A stretch of DNA of 64,000 bases, taken from NCBI GenBank assembly GCA_902778255.1, contig CACYXD010000016.1, positions 5,144-69,143 on the forward strand, read 5' to 3'. Source of the DNA: an uncultured Prevotellaceae bacterium. GTDB taxonomy: Bacteria > Bacteroidota > Bacteroidia > Bacteroidales > Bacteroidaceae. Positions 8,668 to 17,582 of this stretch are shown piece by piece. The position numbers and the translations under genes were made by a program. Positions within the stretch are counted from its first letter, which is position 1, and each line of letters opens with the position of its first letter. The notes below the pieces were generated by a model. The model did not search any database and had not been told where the DNA came from. It saw nothing but the letters and a program-made list of their open reading frames with translations.

Positions 8668-9637
8668 AGTTTTTGTGGTTTGAGGTTTGAACTTTATTTC
8701 TTAAATATGGTAATACGACATAATAATAGATGATAAAGGCAGCCGACAGCAGGATGACGGTCAGGCGGAAAAGGTCTGACCACTCCGTATGACGGGTCAT
8801 AAAACTCTCAATAAAGCCTGCCACGCAAAAGAGCGGCACTGTGCCAATAACAATCTTCAGACCGCGCTTAGCTCCACGACGGAACGAATAAAGACGTGAA
8901 TAGGTGCCGGGAAACAACCAACCATTGCCCATGGCGATACCGGCAGCACCAGCCACAATGATGGCAGAAATCTCGATGGTGCCATGAAGCCAGATAGCCA
9001 GTGCCGAGTCCCACAGCAGTCCGTGCTGGGCGAAGAAGGTTTGGAAGGCCCCCAGCATAATGCCATTCTGGAGTAATACGAAACCCGTACAGAAACTGGT
9101 GAGCAGACCCGAGACGAAAGCTACAAACGACACCTTGATATTATTAGTTGTGATACCCACGAACATCAGTCCCTCTGGGTCGCCATCATAGACAGCCATC
9201 GGATTCCCGTTCTCGATATTCTCAAGCGTCATATCTACATAGCTATTGCCAAGAATCAGACGCGAGAACTCCGGATCAATCAGTTGTGACACCAAGCCCA
9301 CGACAACGCTGATTAGGAAGATGATAAACGACAGCCGCAGTTCGCGACGCGCCTCCCACATAGTCTGCGGCACCTCCTGCGTCCAAAAGGTGATAATACG
9401 CGACCAGCGTTCCCGCTTGTTGCGATAGATATTCTGATGAATAGCCGAAGCCAGATTGTTGAGATAGAGGGTGATGCGCGACTTGGGGTAATGGGTCTGC
9501 GAGAAAGCCAGATCGGAAGTAACGTCAATATAAGCATCGGCCATCTCGTCAGGAGTAGAGAGGGCAGGGCTCTCGGCCACAGTCTCGTAGCCGCGCCACT
9601 TTTCAAGGTTCTGGCGGATGAATGTTACTTCCTTCAT
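8642..9637 (-). CDS. SpoIIM-family membrane protein (DUF95)
   Basis: A 331-aa protein with about five membrane helices. The diagnostic motif LHGTIEISAIIVAGAAG lies near residue 220, and an N-terminal cytoplasmic helical region of about 100 residues precedes the membrane part. The family is named after a Bacillus sporulation protein, but in non-sporulating bacteria it pairs with RDD and MoxR/DUF58 genes, as here; its role there is not established. This is the first gene of the minus-strand operon, with the promoter at 9659-9666, and is divergent from the RDD gene. The last residues overlap the next gene and contain 7-bp repeat DNA. Confidence 0.9.
   Translation of the reverse strand: MKEVTFIRQNLEKWRGYETVAESPALSTPDEMADAYIDVTSDLAFSQTHYPKSRITLYLNNLASAIHQNIYRNKRERWSRIITFWTQEVPQTMWEARRELRLSFIIFLISVVVGLVSQLIDPEFSRLILGNSYVDMTLENIENGNPMAVYDGDPEGLMFVGITTNNIKVSFVAFVSGLLTSFCTGFVLLQNGIMLGAFQTFFAQHGLLWDSALAIWLHGTIEISAIIVAGAAGIAMGNGWLFPGTYSRLYSFRRGAKRGLKIVIGTVPLFCVAGFIESFMTRHTEWSDLFRLTVILLSAAFIIYYYVVLPYLRNKVQTSNHKNYANRKAQD
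8676..8696. repeat. Short 7-bp repeat in the overlap upstream of the membrane gene
   Basis: TGGTTTG and AGGTTTG in tandem, followed by a weaker third unit, lie just upstream of the ATG at 8667 and inside the SpoIIM-like reading frame. Only two good units, so modest support. Confidence 0.4.
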
Positions 9638-9658
9638 CGATTTTCAGTTATTGAGCGA

Positions 9659-9666
9659 CAAAGTTA
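9659..9666 (-). promoter_or_regulatory. Promoter -7 element of the SpoIIM-MoxR-DUF58 operon
   Basis: Minus-strand TAACTTTG, 21 nt before the ATG at 9637, is the only good TAnnTTTG in front of the six-gene operon. Confidence 0.7.
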
Positions 9667-9710
9667 CGAAATAATTATCAATTACAAATGATTAATTATC
9701 TTTTTTTTCT

Positions 9711-9718
9711 TACCTTTG
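9711..9718 (+). promoter_or_regulatory. Promoter -7 element of the RDD gene
   Basis: TACCTTTG on the plus strand. It overlaps an upstream ATG at 9716, which therefore cannot be the start; translation should begin at 9746. Confidence 0.75.
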
Positions 9719-9745
9719 CATCGAATAAGAAGAAAACAGCACAAT

Positions 9746-10447
9746 ATGATTACAGGTCAATACGTGAACATACAGCCTACAGTAGCCAGCGTAGGCGACC
9801 GTATCTTTGCCCAGATTATCGACTGGATAGTGCTGCTGGCCTATCTGGTGCTGGTCATCTGGATTGGCTTTGAGTGCAACATCAACAGCGACTGGTACTT
9901 CATCATCTTCATTGGATTGGTGCCCCTGTTCTATACTCTGCTCTGCGAGATCTTCAACCAAGGACAGTCGGTAGGAAAAATGATTATGAAGACACAGGTG
10001 GTGAAACTAGACGGAACGAGTCCTACATTAGGGGCTTTCCTGATGCGGTGGCTGCTCTACCTCATCGATGGGCCGATGACCAGTTACATGGGTCTGGTTG
10101 TCATGATACTGACCCGCAACAACCAGCGGTTGGGCGACCTGGCTGCCGGCACCATTGTCATCAAGAAACAGAAATACAAGAAGATACAGATTAGCCTGGA
10201 CGAGTATGACTATCTGGCCAAGAACTACACGCCACGCTATCCGCAGGCTGCCGACCTGTCGCTCGAGCAGATAGATATTATCACCCGCACCCTCTCTATC
10301 AGTCAGAAAGACTTTGCGCTTCGTGTAGCGAAACTGGCTGGTAAGGTGCGTGAGAAACTGAACATTGAGCGAAAAGAAACGGACGATGCCGCTTTTCTGC
10401 ACCGCATCGTCCGTGATTATCAATATTATGCTTTAGAGGAGATTTAG
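9746..10447 (+). CDS. RDD family membrane protein
   Basis: A 233-aa protein starting at MITGQYVNIQ, downstream of the promoter at 9711-9718. The RDD domain covers about residues 12-145: VGDRIFAQIIDWIVLL has the R...D pattern of the family, with two hydrophobic helices, and QRLGDLAAGTIVIK ends the domain. A soluble C-terminal region of about 80 residues follows. RDD proteins are often encoded beside SpoIIM and MoxR genes, as here (divergent). Some are linked to ion transport, but no substrate can be read from the sequence. Its stop codon overlaps the stop of the convergent FadL-type gene. Confidence 0.9.
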   Translation: MITGQYVNIQPTVASVGDRIFAQIIDWIVLLAYLVLVIWIGFECNINSDWYFIIFIGLVPLFYTLLCEIFNQGQSVGKMIMKTQVVKLDGTSPTLGAFLMRWLLYLIDGPMTSYMGLVVMILTRNNQRLGDLAAGTIVIKKQKYKKIQISLDEYDYLAKNYTPRYPQAADLSLEQIDIITRTLSISQKDFALRVAKLAGKVREKLNIERKETDDAAFLHRIVRDYQYYALEEI

Positions 10448-11967
10448 AAATCTACCTGACAACTCAGTCCCAGCACTCGATTTGTACGTGTAAACGAGTC
10501 GGATGTCTGATAGGTAGAACCGTCAGTCACATTTGTGTGGGTCGTGGTTTTGTCGTAGTCATCGTAGTTGGTCTGGAAATAAGCTGCTGTGAGCGTTACC
10601 TTGTCGCTCACCTTATAGCTGATACCTGCACCTACGCTGTAGCTGTTGACCACAAACGAGAGGTCATTCATATAGTCATCGGTGAGTCCGTAGCGCGTGA
10701 TTTGGAAACCGCATGAGATATTCACCTTCTCGCTGGCATCCCACTCAACGCCACCAAGATACTCATTAGCGCCATAATCCAGTTTGTCCTGCGTATCGCC
10801 AAACCAATGGGCATTCTTGTCAAAATAGTGGTGATAGCCGGCATTCAGGCGCAACTCTGGCAGAGCGCTCCATTGTGCGCCAACGGCCAACATGGCGGGG
10901 ATATCCTCATCTACCTCAATGTCATCGGCAAACTTGTTGATATTGTTGATGGCAGGCATACTACCGAAAGCTCCAGACAGCACCAGAGGCTGCTCCAACG
11001 TAGAGCGATTCTTCATCTTCATCTGAGTATTGAACTCATACTTCACAGCGAAGTTGAAATCACCAATGCGATAGTCGGCACCAATGATTGGAGCCACGCC
11101 GAAACCCTCCTGATTGCTCATCAAGTTCACCCCATGTGAATAGGGCTGCATACGCTCCAACAGTGTGAAGGCGGCATCGCCACGAGCCAGCGCCACACGC
11201 TCTTCCACAGACAAGGCCATGCCGTCGGCATTCTTCTGACGCAATTTGGTAATACTTTCCAGTGACGTATTAATATACTTGCTGAACTCCGTGGGATAGA
11301 TATTCCCGTCAGTATTCTGCTGCATTACCTGAATGTTGCTCAGACGAGCCTTGTAAGAAGCATTGCCATATAGGGCGCGAAGACCACCATAGACCGACCA
11401 GTGCTCATTGATTTTGTAGGCAGCGCCTACCTGGAAGCCGAAGTAATACTGACGGCCACGCATATAGCCATCCACGTCATAGCCCTTCACGCTAGGATCC
11501 ATTGTGCTAAGCATTGAGGCGATCGTACCTACGGCACTCTCGAAAGAGCCCAATCCTTTATCAAACTCGCAGGCACCGCCACCGGCAGGAATCGAGAAGT
11601 TGAACTGATAGCTCCAGTTGCCCTTGTTATAAGCAGCCTGTACAGAGGGGATAAAAGGCGCATCTGCTATGCCCTCAAAACGCTTTGTCGTGCTGCCGTT
11701 GTTTTTCTTGCCCATTGCAAAGACAGGGTTGTTAGAATCAATGGTACGTGTCTGGTGAGCATACTGCCAGTTGAAGGCCAGATGAAAGCCCTCGGGCATG
11801 AGCACCACGCCGGCAGGGTTGCTATAGACACCATCAAGACCGATGGCTGCATCGCGGGCAGGGTTTTTCAAAAACGCTACACTCTGGTTGGTGTTGGTTA
11901 AGATGCCACCTGCTGTGGCTGTGGTTGCTGCCAGCAGGAAGCCGGCCAGAATTGCTTTTGTTTTCAT
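10444..11967 (-). CDS. OmpP1/FadL family outer-membrane transporter
   Basis: A 507-aa outer-membrane beta-barrel with a signal peptide (KAILAGFLLAATTATAGG). The N-terminal region (FLKNPARDAAIGLDGVYSNPAGV) has the family's conserved NPA motif of the plug, and the C-terminal strand ends in an aromatic-containing VLGLSCQVDF. FadL-family channels let hydrophobic compounds such as long-chain fatty acids cross the outer membrane; the substrate here cannot be told. It is a single gene, with promoter TACCTTTG (minus) at 12000-12007 and a long structured upstream region (see 12073-12208). Confidence 0.92.
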   Translation of the reverse strand: MKTKAILAGFLLAATTATAGGILTNTNQSVAFLKNPARDAAIGLDGVYSNPAGVVLMPEGFHLAFNWQYAHQTRTIDSNNPVFAMGKKNNGSTTKRFEGIADAPFIPSVQAAYNKGNWSYQFNFSIPAGGGACEFDKGLGSFESAVGTIASMLSTMDPSVKGYDVDGYMRGRQYYFGFQVGAAYKINEHWSVYGGLRALYGNASYKARLSNIQVMQQNTDGNIYPTEFSKYINTSLESITKLRQKNADGMALSVEERVALARGDAAFTLLERMQPYSHGVNLMSNQEGFGVAPIIGADYRIGDFNFAVKYEFNTQMKMKNRSTLEQPLVLSGAFGSMPAINNINKFADDIEVDEDIPAMLAVGAQWSALPELRLNAGYHHYFDKNAHWFGDTQDKLDYGANEYLGGVEWDASEKVNISCGFQITRYGLTDDYMNDLSFVVNSYSVGAGISYKVSDKVTLTAAYFQTNYDDYDKTTTHTNVTDGSTYQTSDSFTRTNRVLGLSCQVDF

Positions 11968-11999
11968 ATCCTTTTAAACAAATCTTAAAAAATCGGCTG

Positions 12000-12007
12000 C
12001 AAAGGTA
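12000..12007 (-). promoter_or_regulatory. Promoter -7 element of the FadL-type gene
   Basis: Minus-strand TACCTTTG, 32 nt before the ATG at 11967. Confidence 0.75.
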
Positions 12008-12072
12008 CGGTTGTTGTCGCACACAAAAGAAAAAAGTGTGCACAATTTAAACTTCATTAACCTAACAAATAT

Positions 12073-12111
12073 TAAATACTGCACAAAATATATGGTTTTG
12101 CGCAGTATTTA
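12073..12111. repeat. Long hairpin upstream of the FadL-type promoter
   Basis: A perfect 10-bp inverted repeat (12073-12082 with 12102-12111), one mismatch, then 5 more pairs, closing on a 7-nt loop at 12089-12095. It could terminate transcription from the pgpH side or act as a protein site for the FadL-type gene. Confidence 0.65.
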
Positions 12112-12148
12112 CGATCGTTTTGTGGTGCATTTCATCACAATCCACAAA

Positions 12149-12208
12149 AAATTTTGGCCATTATTTTTTTAATTTTGGCCAAAATTTTAAAAATAATGGC
12201 CAAAATTT
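12149..12208. repeat. 60-bp GGCC-centred palindrome after the PgpH-like gene
   Basis: Two perfect 20-bp arms (12149-12168 and 12189-12208) flank a 20-bp centre that is itself nearly palindromic (TTTTGGCCAAAA at 12173-12184). The whole 60 bp shares one symmetry centre with only two mismatched pairs. It overlaps the last two bases of the minus-strand stop codon, so it probably acts as terminator or mRNA 3' stabiliser. A related block precedes the alcohol dehydrogenase promoter at 35.6 kb. Confidence 0.9.
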
Positions 12209-14270
12209 ATTCTGAAGCCTTTTTCATCTCCGGATAACTGATACGAGTATGATAGATCGTTTTCAGTTTTTCGACAAGCACTGTCTTAGCATACTGCACA
12301 TCGCGGAAGGTGATGGGGCACTCACGGAAGAAGCCATCGTCCATCATACCATCGATGATTCGCTCCACCAAATTGCGGATAGTCTGTTCGGTATAGTCGG
12401 GCAGCGAGCGTGAGGCAGCCTCCACAGCATCGGCCATCATCAGGATAGCCTGCTCCTTGGTGAAGGGATTAGGTCCTGGATAAGTAAAGAGCAGGTCATC
12501 GACTGGTTCGTCTGGATGCTCGTTCTTATACTTGATGAAGAAATATTTGGCCTTGCCCTGACCGTGGTGGGTAGCAATAAGATCACGAATCTGAACAGGC
12601 AGGTTATACTTATCGGCCAGTTTCAGACCTTCGGTGACATGGCTGATAATCAACTGGGCGCTCTCGATATAGGAGAGTTGGTCATGGGGGCTGATGCCTC
12701 CTGACAGATTTTCGGTAAAATAAATAGGGTTCTGAATTTTGCCTATATCATGATAGAGGGCTCCTGTGCGCACCAACTGAGGATTTCCACCAATTTTACG
12801 TGCTATCTCGGCTGCCAGGTTGCCAACCTGGATGCTATGTTGGAAAGTGCCTGGTGCCACCTCACTCATACGGCGCAACAAGTCTTTATTCATATCGCTC
12901 AATTCAATCAGGGTGATATCCGAGATAAAACCGAAGAATTTCTCAATGAGATAGAGCAATGGGTAACAGCAGAACAGGATAATACCGCTGATAGCCAGGA
13001 ACACAAAGTCGTGACTGTCGATCTGGGCCAAGTCATTATGGCGAATCAAGAAGATACTCAAATTAGTAGCCATGGCCACCATCGTTGTAGCAATGGCAGT
13101 CCAGAACAGTTGCGAACGGCTACTCAGTTCCCGCAGCGTGAACACGGCAGTGATTCCTGCTGCCGTCTGTACCGCGATAAACTCCAAGGGGCGCTGTAAG
13201 ATACAGGCACAAACCATCACAACAGTAAGATGGGCCATCACTGCCGTACGGGAATCCATGAACACACGGATAAAGATGGGCACGATAGCAAAGGGAAGAA
13301 TATAGACATGAAGCAGACTATGGCTTACCAGGAATGACGAGAGCACCGTGGCTAAGATAACCAGGGTATATACCATCGCAATATGGCGTATTTGTTCGAA
13401 GTAATCCTTGCGGTAAAGCGTCAGATACAGCGTAAACAGCGACATAATCAACAATACATAGACTGCCTCGCCAATAATCATGGAAGAGAAAGCAGAGCTG
13501 CTCTGCGTGCGGCGTTCCATCTCTTGCATATATGATTCGACAACCAAGTAAATCTCTGGCGTTACCACCTCACCCTGAGCCACAATCTTCTGTCCGCTCT
13601 GAACCACACCCATGGCCAGAGGGACACTGTTAAGTAAGTCGAGACGGGCTGCCTCGCTACGGTCTTCATCGTAGGTCAGATTAGGTAGCAGGAAGTCATT
13701 CAAGTTCAGTTGAGACAGAAGGGTATGATAAGCCTGAAGTAAGGGGTTCTTGCGCAATGTTTCATACGCTTCCACTGGGGTGTAGACCTGAGAGGCATCG
13801 ACGGTTGACACCTCACGGCCATCGATGCGGCGCAATGACTTGATTGTATCGCCCAGTTCCAGCAGAGGTTCCTTGGTATCAATGATGCCGTGGTCGTAAA
13901 TCACATCGAGCGGTGTAACCAGCGACCGTGCGAACTCAGCGCCCAGCTCGGGATGCGTCTGGAAAATATGTTCCAGAAGAGCCGTCTTCTGTTGTTCTGC
14001 CACCGTTGGGCTATAGATATAATAAGGCTCGAAATCAGCCAAGGCCTCCTGACGCTCACGCTGCACCGTGGTGTCACTCTTATAGACGGGGAAGTCAAAG
14101 GTAGCTGTAAGGTCGCTATACAGCCACACCTTGTTGACCTCCATCTTAAAATTGGACATATTATCACGCGGCATAAACCACACGATAAGCGCCACGGCAC
14201 ACAGCACAAAGAAGATGCGCTTAACCACATCGCGCCAGGTCATATCGGTTTTAAAGTTGAATTTTCGCAT
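12207..14270 (-). CDS. pgpH: PgpH-like 7TM-HD protein (c-di-AMP phosphodiesterase)
   Basis: A 687-aa membrane protein with the 7TMR-HDED architecture: one N-terminal helix, an extracytoplasmic HDED region (about residues 45-260), seven membrane helices (about 265-450) and a cytoplasmic HD hydrolase domain. The HD motifs are HSIQVGNLAAEIARKIG and GALYHDIGKIQNP, followed by ATHHGQGKAKYFF. In the characterised family this domain hydrolyses c-di-AMP to pApA. It is divergent from gltX; its promoter element at 14290-14297 mirrors that of gltX. A 60-bp palindrome follows the stop. The family call is firm; the substrate follows from the family. Confidence 0.9.
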   Translation of the reverse strand: MRKFNFKTDMTWRDVVKRIFFVLCAVALIVWFMPRDNMSNFKMEVNKVWLYSDLTATFDFPVYKSDTTVQRERQEALADFEPYYIYSPTVAEQQKTALLEHIFQTHPELGAEFARSLVTPLDVIYDHGIIDTKEPLLELGDTIKSLRRIDGREVSTVDASQVYTPVEAYETLRKNPLLQAYHTLLSQLNLNDFLLPNLTYDEDRSEAARLDLLNSVPLAMGVVQSGQKIVAQGEVVTPEIYLVVESYMQEMERRTQSSSAFSSMIIGEAVYVLLIMSLFTLYLTLYRKDYFEQIRHIAMVYTLVILATVLSSFLVSHSLLHVYILPFAIVPIFIRVFMDSRTAVMAHLTVVMVCACILQRPLEFIAVQTAAGITAVFTLRELSSRSQLFWTAIATTMVAMATNLSIFLIRHNDLAQIDSHDFVFLAISGIILFCCYPLLYLIEKFFGFISDITLIELSDMNKDLLRRMSEVAPGTFQHSIQVGNLAAEIARKIGGNPQLVRTGALYHDIGKIQNPIYFTENLSGGISPHDQLSYIESAQLIISHVTEGLKLADKYNLPVQIRDLIATHHGQGKAKYFFIKYKNEHPDEPVDDLLFTYPGPNPFTKEQAILMMADAVEAASRSLPDYTEQTIRNLVERIIDGMMDDGFFRECPITFRDVQYAKTVLVEKLKTIYHTRISYPEMKKASE

Positions 14271-14280
14271 AAGATAGCCT

Positions 14281-14357
14281 ATTTGCGTGCAAAGATAAGA
14301 AAAAATTAGAATTTAGAATTTAGAATTTAGAAATATTTTGTACCTTTGCACGCAAAT
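14281..14357. promoter_or_regulatory. Divergent promoter region with a perfect 14-bp inverted repeat
   Basis: ATTTGCGTGCAAAG at 14281-14294 and its exact reverse complement at 14344-14357 each cover the TTTG half of the -7 element and the predicted start site, for pgpH (minus, TATCTTTG at 14290-14297) and gltX (plus, TACCTTTG at 14341-14348). The two transcripts should begin with nearly identical bases. A 7-bp TTAGAAT repeat lies between the arms. Confidence 0.8.
14306..14333. repeat. 7-bp tandem repeat between the pgpH and gltX promoters
   Basis: Four consecutive units, TTAGAAT three times then TTAGAAA. Confidence 0.85.
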
Positions 14358-14377
14358 TTATATAATAATAAGGTATA

Positions 14378-15940
14378 ATGACTGAAAGAAAAGTAAGAGT
14401 GCGCTTTGCACCAAGCCCTACAGGTCCACTACATATCGGCGGCGTACGCACCGCTTTATACAACTATCTATTTGCCAAGCAGCATGGTGGCGACTTGGTG
14501 TTCCGTATCGAGGACACCGACTCCACACGCTTTGTGCCCGGTGCCGAGGACTATATCATTGAAGCCTTCAACTGGTTGGGCATCAAGTTTGACGAGGGAG
14601 TATCATTTGGAGGCAACTACGGCCCCTACCGTCAGAGCGAGCGTCGCGATATCTACAAGGAATACGTCAAGCAACTGCTCGACAACGGCAAGGCCTACAT
14701 CGCTTTCGACACGCCAGAGGAATTGGATGCCAAGCGCAAGGAAATAGAAAACTTCCAGTATGACAACAAGACGCGCAGCATGATGCGCAACTCGCTGACC
14801 ATGCCTGCCGATGAGGTAGAACAGCTGATCGCTTCCGGCCATCAGTACGTGGTACGTTTCAAAATCGATGCAGGTGAAGAGGTACTGGTCGATGACTTGA
14901 TACGTGGCGAGGTGCGTGTGAAGAGCGACATCCTCGATGACAAGGTTCTCTATAAGAGTGCCGACGAACTGCCCACTTATCACCTAGCAAACATTGTGGA
15001 CGACCATTTGATGGAGATTACTCACGTGATTCGTGGTGAGGAGTGGTTGCCCTCTGCCCCGCTCCACGTGTTGCTTTACAAAGCCTTCGGCTGGGAAGAC
15101 ACCATGCCACGCTTCGCTCATCTGCCCCTGCTGCTGAAGCCAATTGGTAACGGAAAACTCTCGAAGCGCGATGGCGACAAGTTGGGATTCCCTGTATTTC
15201 CACTGGAATGGCACGACCCCAAGACTGGCGATATCAGCAGCGGTTATCGTGAGAAAGGTTATCTGCCCCAAGCCGTGATCAACTTCCTCGCCCTGCTGGG
15301 CTGGAGTCCCGGCAACGACCAGGAACTGATGACCCTCGACGAGATGGTCAGCCTGTTCGACCTGTCGAAATGTTCAAAGAGCGGTGCCAAGTTCGACCAT
15401 ATCAAGGCAGAATGGTTCAACCACCAGTATCTCCTTCGCCAGGCCGATGCCGACTGGTGTCCGGCTTTCGACAAGATCCTGAAGGAGAATGGCATTGAGG
15501 CCACTACCGAGCAAGAGGCCGAGGTGGTAAGAATGATGAAGACAAAGGTTGTGGAGGTTGTCAACAACGACGGCACCAAGCGCAAGCGTAACATCTCGTT
15601 CGCCAGCGACCTGTGGCCCCTGACGAAGTTCTTCTTCGTGGCTCCCACCGAGTTTGACCGCGAGGGCGACAAGTTCATCCGCAAGAACTGGAACGAGAAC
15701 ACGGCCGACAAGATGCACCAGATGCTGGATGTGATGGAGACCATCAACGACTGGAGCATAGAAGGTTTGAAAGCCGCTATTGATCCATGGGCCGAGCAAA
15801 ACGGCATCAAGCCCTGGAACGCATGGCGCATAGCCCTCGTTGGCGCTGGCCAGGGGCCTGATATGTATGAGTTGGCCGCCTTCTTAGGCAAGGAAGAAAC
15901 GATTCGTAGAACACGCAAAGCTATTGAAGTTCTAGGCTGA
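14378..15940 (+). CDS. gltX: Glutamate--tRNA ligase
   Basis: A 520-aa class I aminoacyl-tRNA synthetase that charges tRNA-Glu with glutamate. The HIGH-type motif is [20 protein letters not shown] (about residues 11-30) and the KMSKS-type motif is KLSKRDG (about 262-268); the remaining catalytic-domain motifs ([26 protein letters not shown]) are in the right order. The C-terminal anticodon-binding part is complete. It has its own promoter at 14341-14348, and its TGA overlaps the ATG of waaA by one base (TGATG), so the two are coupled. Confidence 0.97.
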   Translation: MTERKVRVRFAPSPTGPLHIGGVRTALYNYLFAKQHGGDLVFRIEDTDSTRFVPGAEDYIIEAFNWLGIKFDEGVSFGGNYGPYRQSERRDIYKEYVKQLLDNGKAYIAFDTPEELDAKRKEIENFQYDNKTRSMMRNSLTMPADEVEQLIASGHQYVVRFKIDAGEEVLVDDLIRGEVRVKSDILDDKVLYKSADELPTYHLANIVDDHLMEITHVIRGEEWLPSAPLHVLLYKAFGWEDTMPRFAHLPLLLKPIGNGKLSKRDGDKLGFPVFPLEWHDPKTGDISSGYREKGYLPQAVINFLALLGWSPGNDQELMTLDEMVSLFDLSKCSKSGAKFDHIKAEWFNHQYLLRQADADWCPAFDKILKENGIEATTEQEAEVVRMMKTKVVEVVNNDGTKRKRNISFASDLWPLTKFFFVAPTEFDREGDKFIRKNWNENTADKMHQMLDVMETINDWSIEGLKAAIDPWAEQNGIKPWNAWRIALVGAGQGPDMYELAAFLGKEETIRRTRKAIEVLG

Positions 15941-17166
15941 TGTATAACCTCATCATATATCTCTATCTGCTCGGAGTTGCTGTCTACAGCCGCTTCAACG
16001 AGAAGGTGCGGAAGATGTGGCGCGGTGAGCGCGATGCCTTCCGTGTGCTCCGTGAGAAGGTAGATCCCAATGCCCGCTACGTGTGGTTCCATGCCGCCTC
16101 GCTCGGAGAGTTTGAGCAGGGCCGGCCACTGATGGAACAGCTGAAGCGTGAGCATCCGGACATCAAGATCCTGCTCACCTTCTTCTCGCCTTCCGGCTAT
16201 GAGGTACGCAAGAACTACGAGGGAGCCGACATAATCTGCTACCTGCCACTCGACACGATTACCAATGCGCGCCGTTTCCTGCGCATCATCCGTCCCGAGA
16301 TGGCGTTCTTCATCAAGTACGAGTTCTGGTACAACTACCTGCATATCCTGAAGCACCGTGGGGTGCCCGTATATAGCGTCAGCAGCATCTTCCGCGAGGG
16401 GCAGGTTTTCTTCCGTTGGTACGGTCATCAGTATGGACGGGTGTTGAAGTGCTTCACCCATTTCTATGCACAAAACGAGAAGAGTAAGGAGCTATTGGCA
16501 AAGATTGGTATCACGAATGTTACCATCACTGGCGACACCCGCTTCGACCGTGTGCTGCAAATCAAGGAGCAAGCCAAACAATTACCTATTATTGAGCAGT
16601 TCACAAAGGGAGGAAAGGTATTCATTGCCGGTAGTAGTTGGCAACCCGATGAAGAAATTTTCATCAAATACTTTAATGAGCATCGCAACTGGAAACTGGT
16701 TATCGCCCCTCATGTTATCGGCAAGGATCATCTGCAACAGATAGAAAAGCTTTTAGAAGGCAGAAAGGTCATAAAATATACCGATGTATCTGAGGGCTCA
16801 ATGGTTTTAGAAGACGCAGAGGTTTTGATTATCAACTGCTTCGGCCTCCTGTCCAGCATTTACCACTATGCCGACGTGACCTACGTAGGTGGCGGTTTCG
16901 GTGTAGGTATTCACAACACATTGGAGGCAGCTGTATGGGATGCGCCCGTTATCTTTGGTCCCAACAACCAGAGATTCCAGGAAGCACAGGGGCTGAAAGC
17001 CTGTGAGGGCGGTTTCGAGATTACCGGCTACGAGGATTTTGCCCGCCTCATGGATCGTTTCGACAGCGATGCCGACTATCTCAAGAAGGCCGGTCAACAG
17101 GCTGGCAACTACGTCAAACAACTGTCAGGAGCCACTAAAAAGATCCTTGCTGATATCAAACTATAA
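15940..17166 (+). CDS. waaA: 3-deoxy-D-manno-octulosonic acid (Kdo) transferase
   Basis: A 408-aa inner-membrane-anchored glycosyltransferase that adds Kdo to lipid A precursor. The N-terminal hydrophobic anchor is NLIIYLYLLGVAVYS. The acceptor-side motif HAASLGEFEQGRPL carries the conserved Glu expected of the catalytic base, ITGDTRFDRV starts the nucleotide-sugar domain, and YVGGGFGVGIHNTLEAAVWD with FGPNNQRFQEA is the CMP-Kdo-binding part. It overlaps gltX by one base; the FMN-binding gene follows after 6 nt. Confidence 0.94.
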   Translation: MYNLIIYLYLLGVAVYSRFNEKVRKMWRGERDAFRVLREKVDPNARYVWFHAASLGEFEQGRPLMEQLKREHPDIKILLTFFSPSGYEVRKNYEGADIICYLPLDTITNARRFLRIIRPEMAFFIKYEFWYNYLHILKHRGVPVYSVSSIFREGQVFFRWYGHQYGRVLKCFTHFYAQNEKSKELLAKIGITNVTITGDTRFDRVLQIKEQAKQLPIIEQFTKGGKVFIAGSSWQPDEEIFIKYFNEHRNWKLVIAPHVIGKDHLQQIEKLLEGRKVIKYTDVSEGSMVLEDAEVLIINCFGLLSSIYHYADVTYVGGGFGVGIHNTLEAAVWDAPVIFGPNNQRFQEAQGLKACEGGFEITGYEDFARLMDRFDSDADYLKKAGQQAGNYVKQLSGATKKILADIKL

Positions 17167-17172
17167 CACAAA

Positions 17173-17577
17173 ATGATTCACAATATGAAAAAGATTGCTT
17201 TGATATGTGCAGCCGCTGCTGCCATGGTACTACTGAGTAGTGCCAAGAAAGACGATAAAAACATGACCAAGGAGAATGGTGTCTATGTTATCAACACCAC
17301 CGAACTCGGAAAAGGTGTTGACGGCTACGTTGGTCCTACCCCCCTGAAGGTCTATATCCGCAAGAACAAGATAGAGAAGATCGAGTTCCTGCCCAATCAG
17401 GAGACGCCAAAATACTGGAATGCCTGCAAGAAGCACATGCAGAACAAATGGGACGGCATGAAGGTATCAGAGGCAAAGACAGCCGAGGTGGATGGCCGTA
17501 CAGGTGCCACCTTCTCCAGCGATGCCGTGAAGAAAAACGTAAAACTCGCTATTGAGTATTACGAGAAGAACAAGTAA
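17173..17577 (+). CDS. Small secreted FMN-binding domain protein
   Basis: A 134-aa protein with a signal peptide; translation could start at 17173 or at the second Met (17185, MKKIALICAAAAAMVLLSSA). The mature part is a single FMN_bind domain, ending in DGRTGATFSSDAVKKNVKLAIEYY. The TGATFS sequence corresponds to the (S/T)GAT motif where FMN is attached through a Thr in RnfG/NqrC-type proteins. A flavin carrier in extracytoplasmic electron transfer is plausible; the partner is unknown. It is the last gene after gltX-waaA and ends in a shared terminator. Confidence 0.8.
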   Translation: MIHNMKKIALICAAAAAMVLLSSAKKDDKNMTKENGVYVINTTELGKGVDGYVGPTPLKVYIRKNKIEKIEFLPNQETPKYWNACKKHMQNKWDGMKVSEAKTAEVDGRTGATFSSDAVKKNVKLAIEYYEKNK

Positions 17578-17582
17578 AAAGG

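Noticed and set aside
15259-16473. A 404-codon open frame on the minus strand opposite gltX and waaA
   Set aside because: It lies opposite two well-conserved genes, its predicted protein resembles no family, and no promoter element precedes it. It is a by-product of the codon bias of the real genes.
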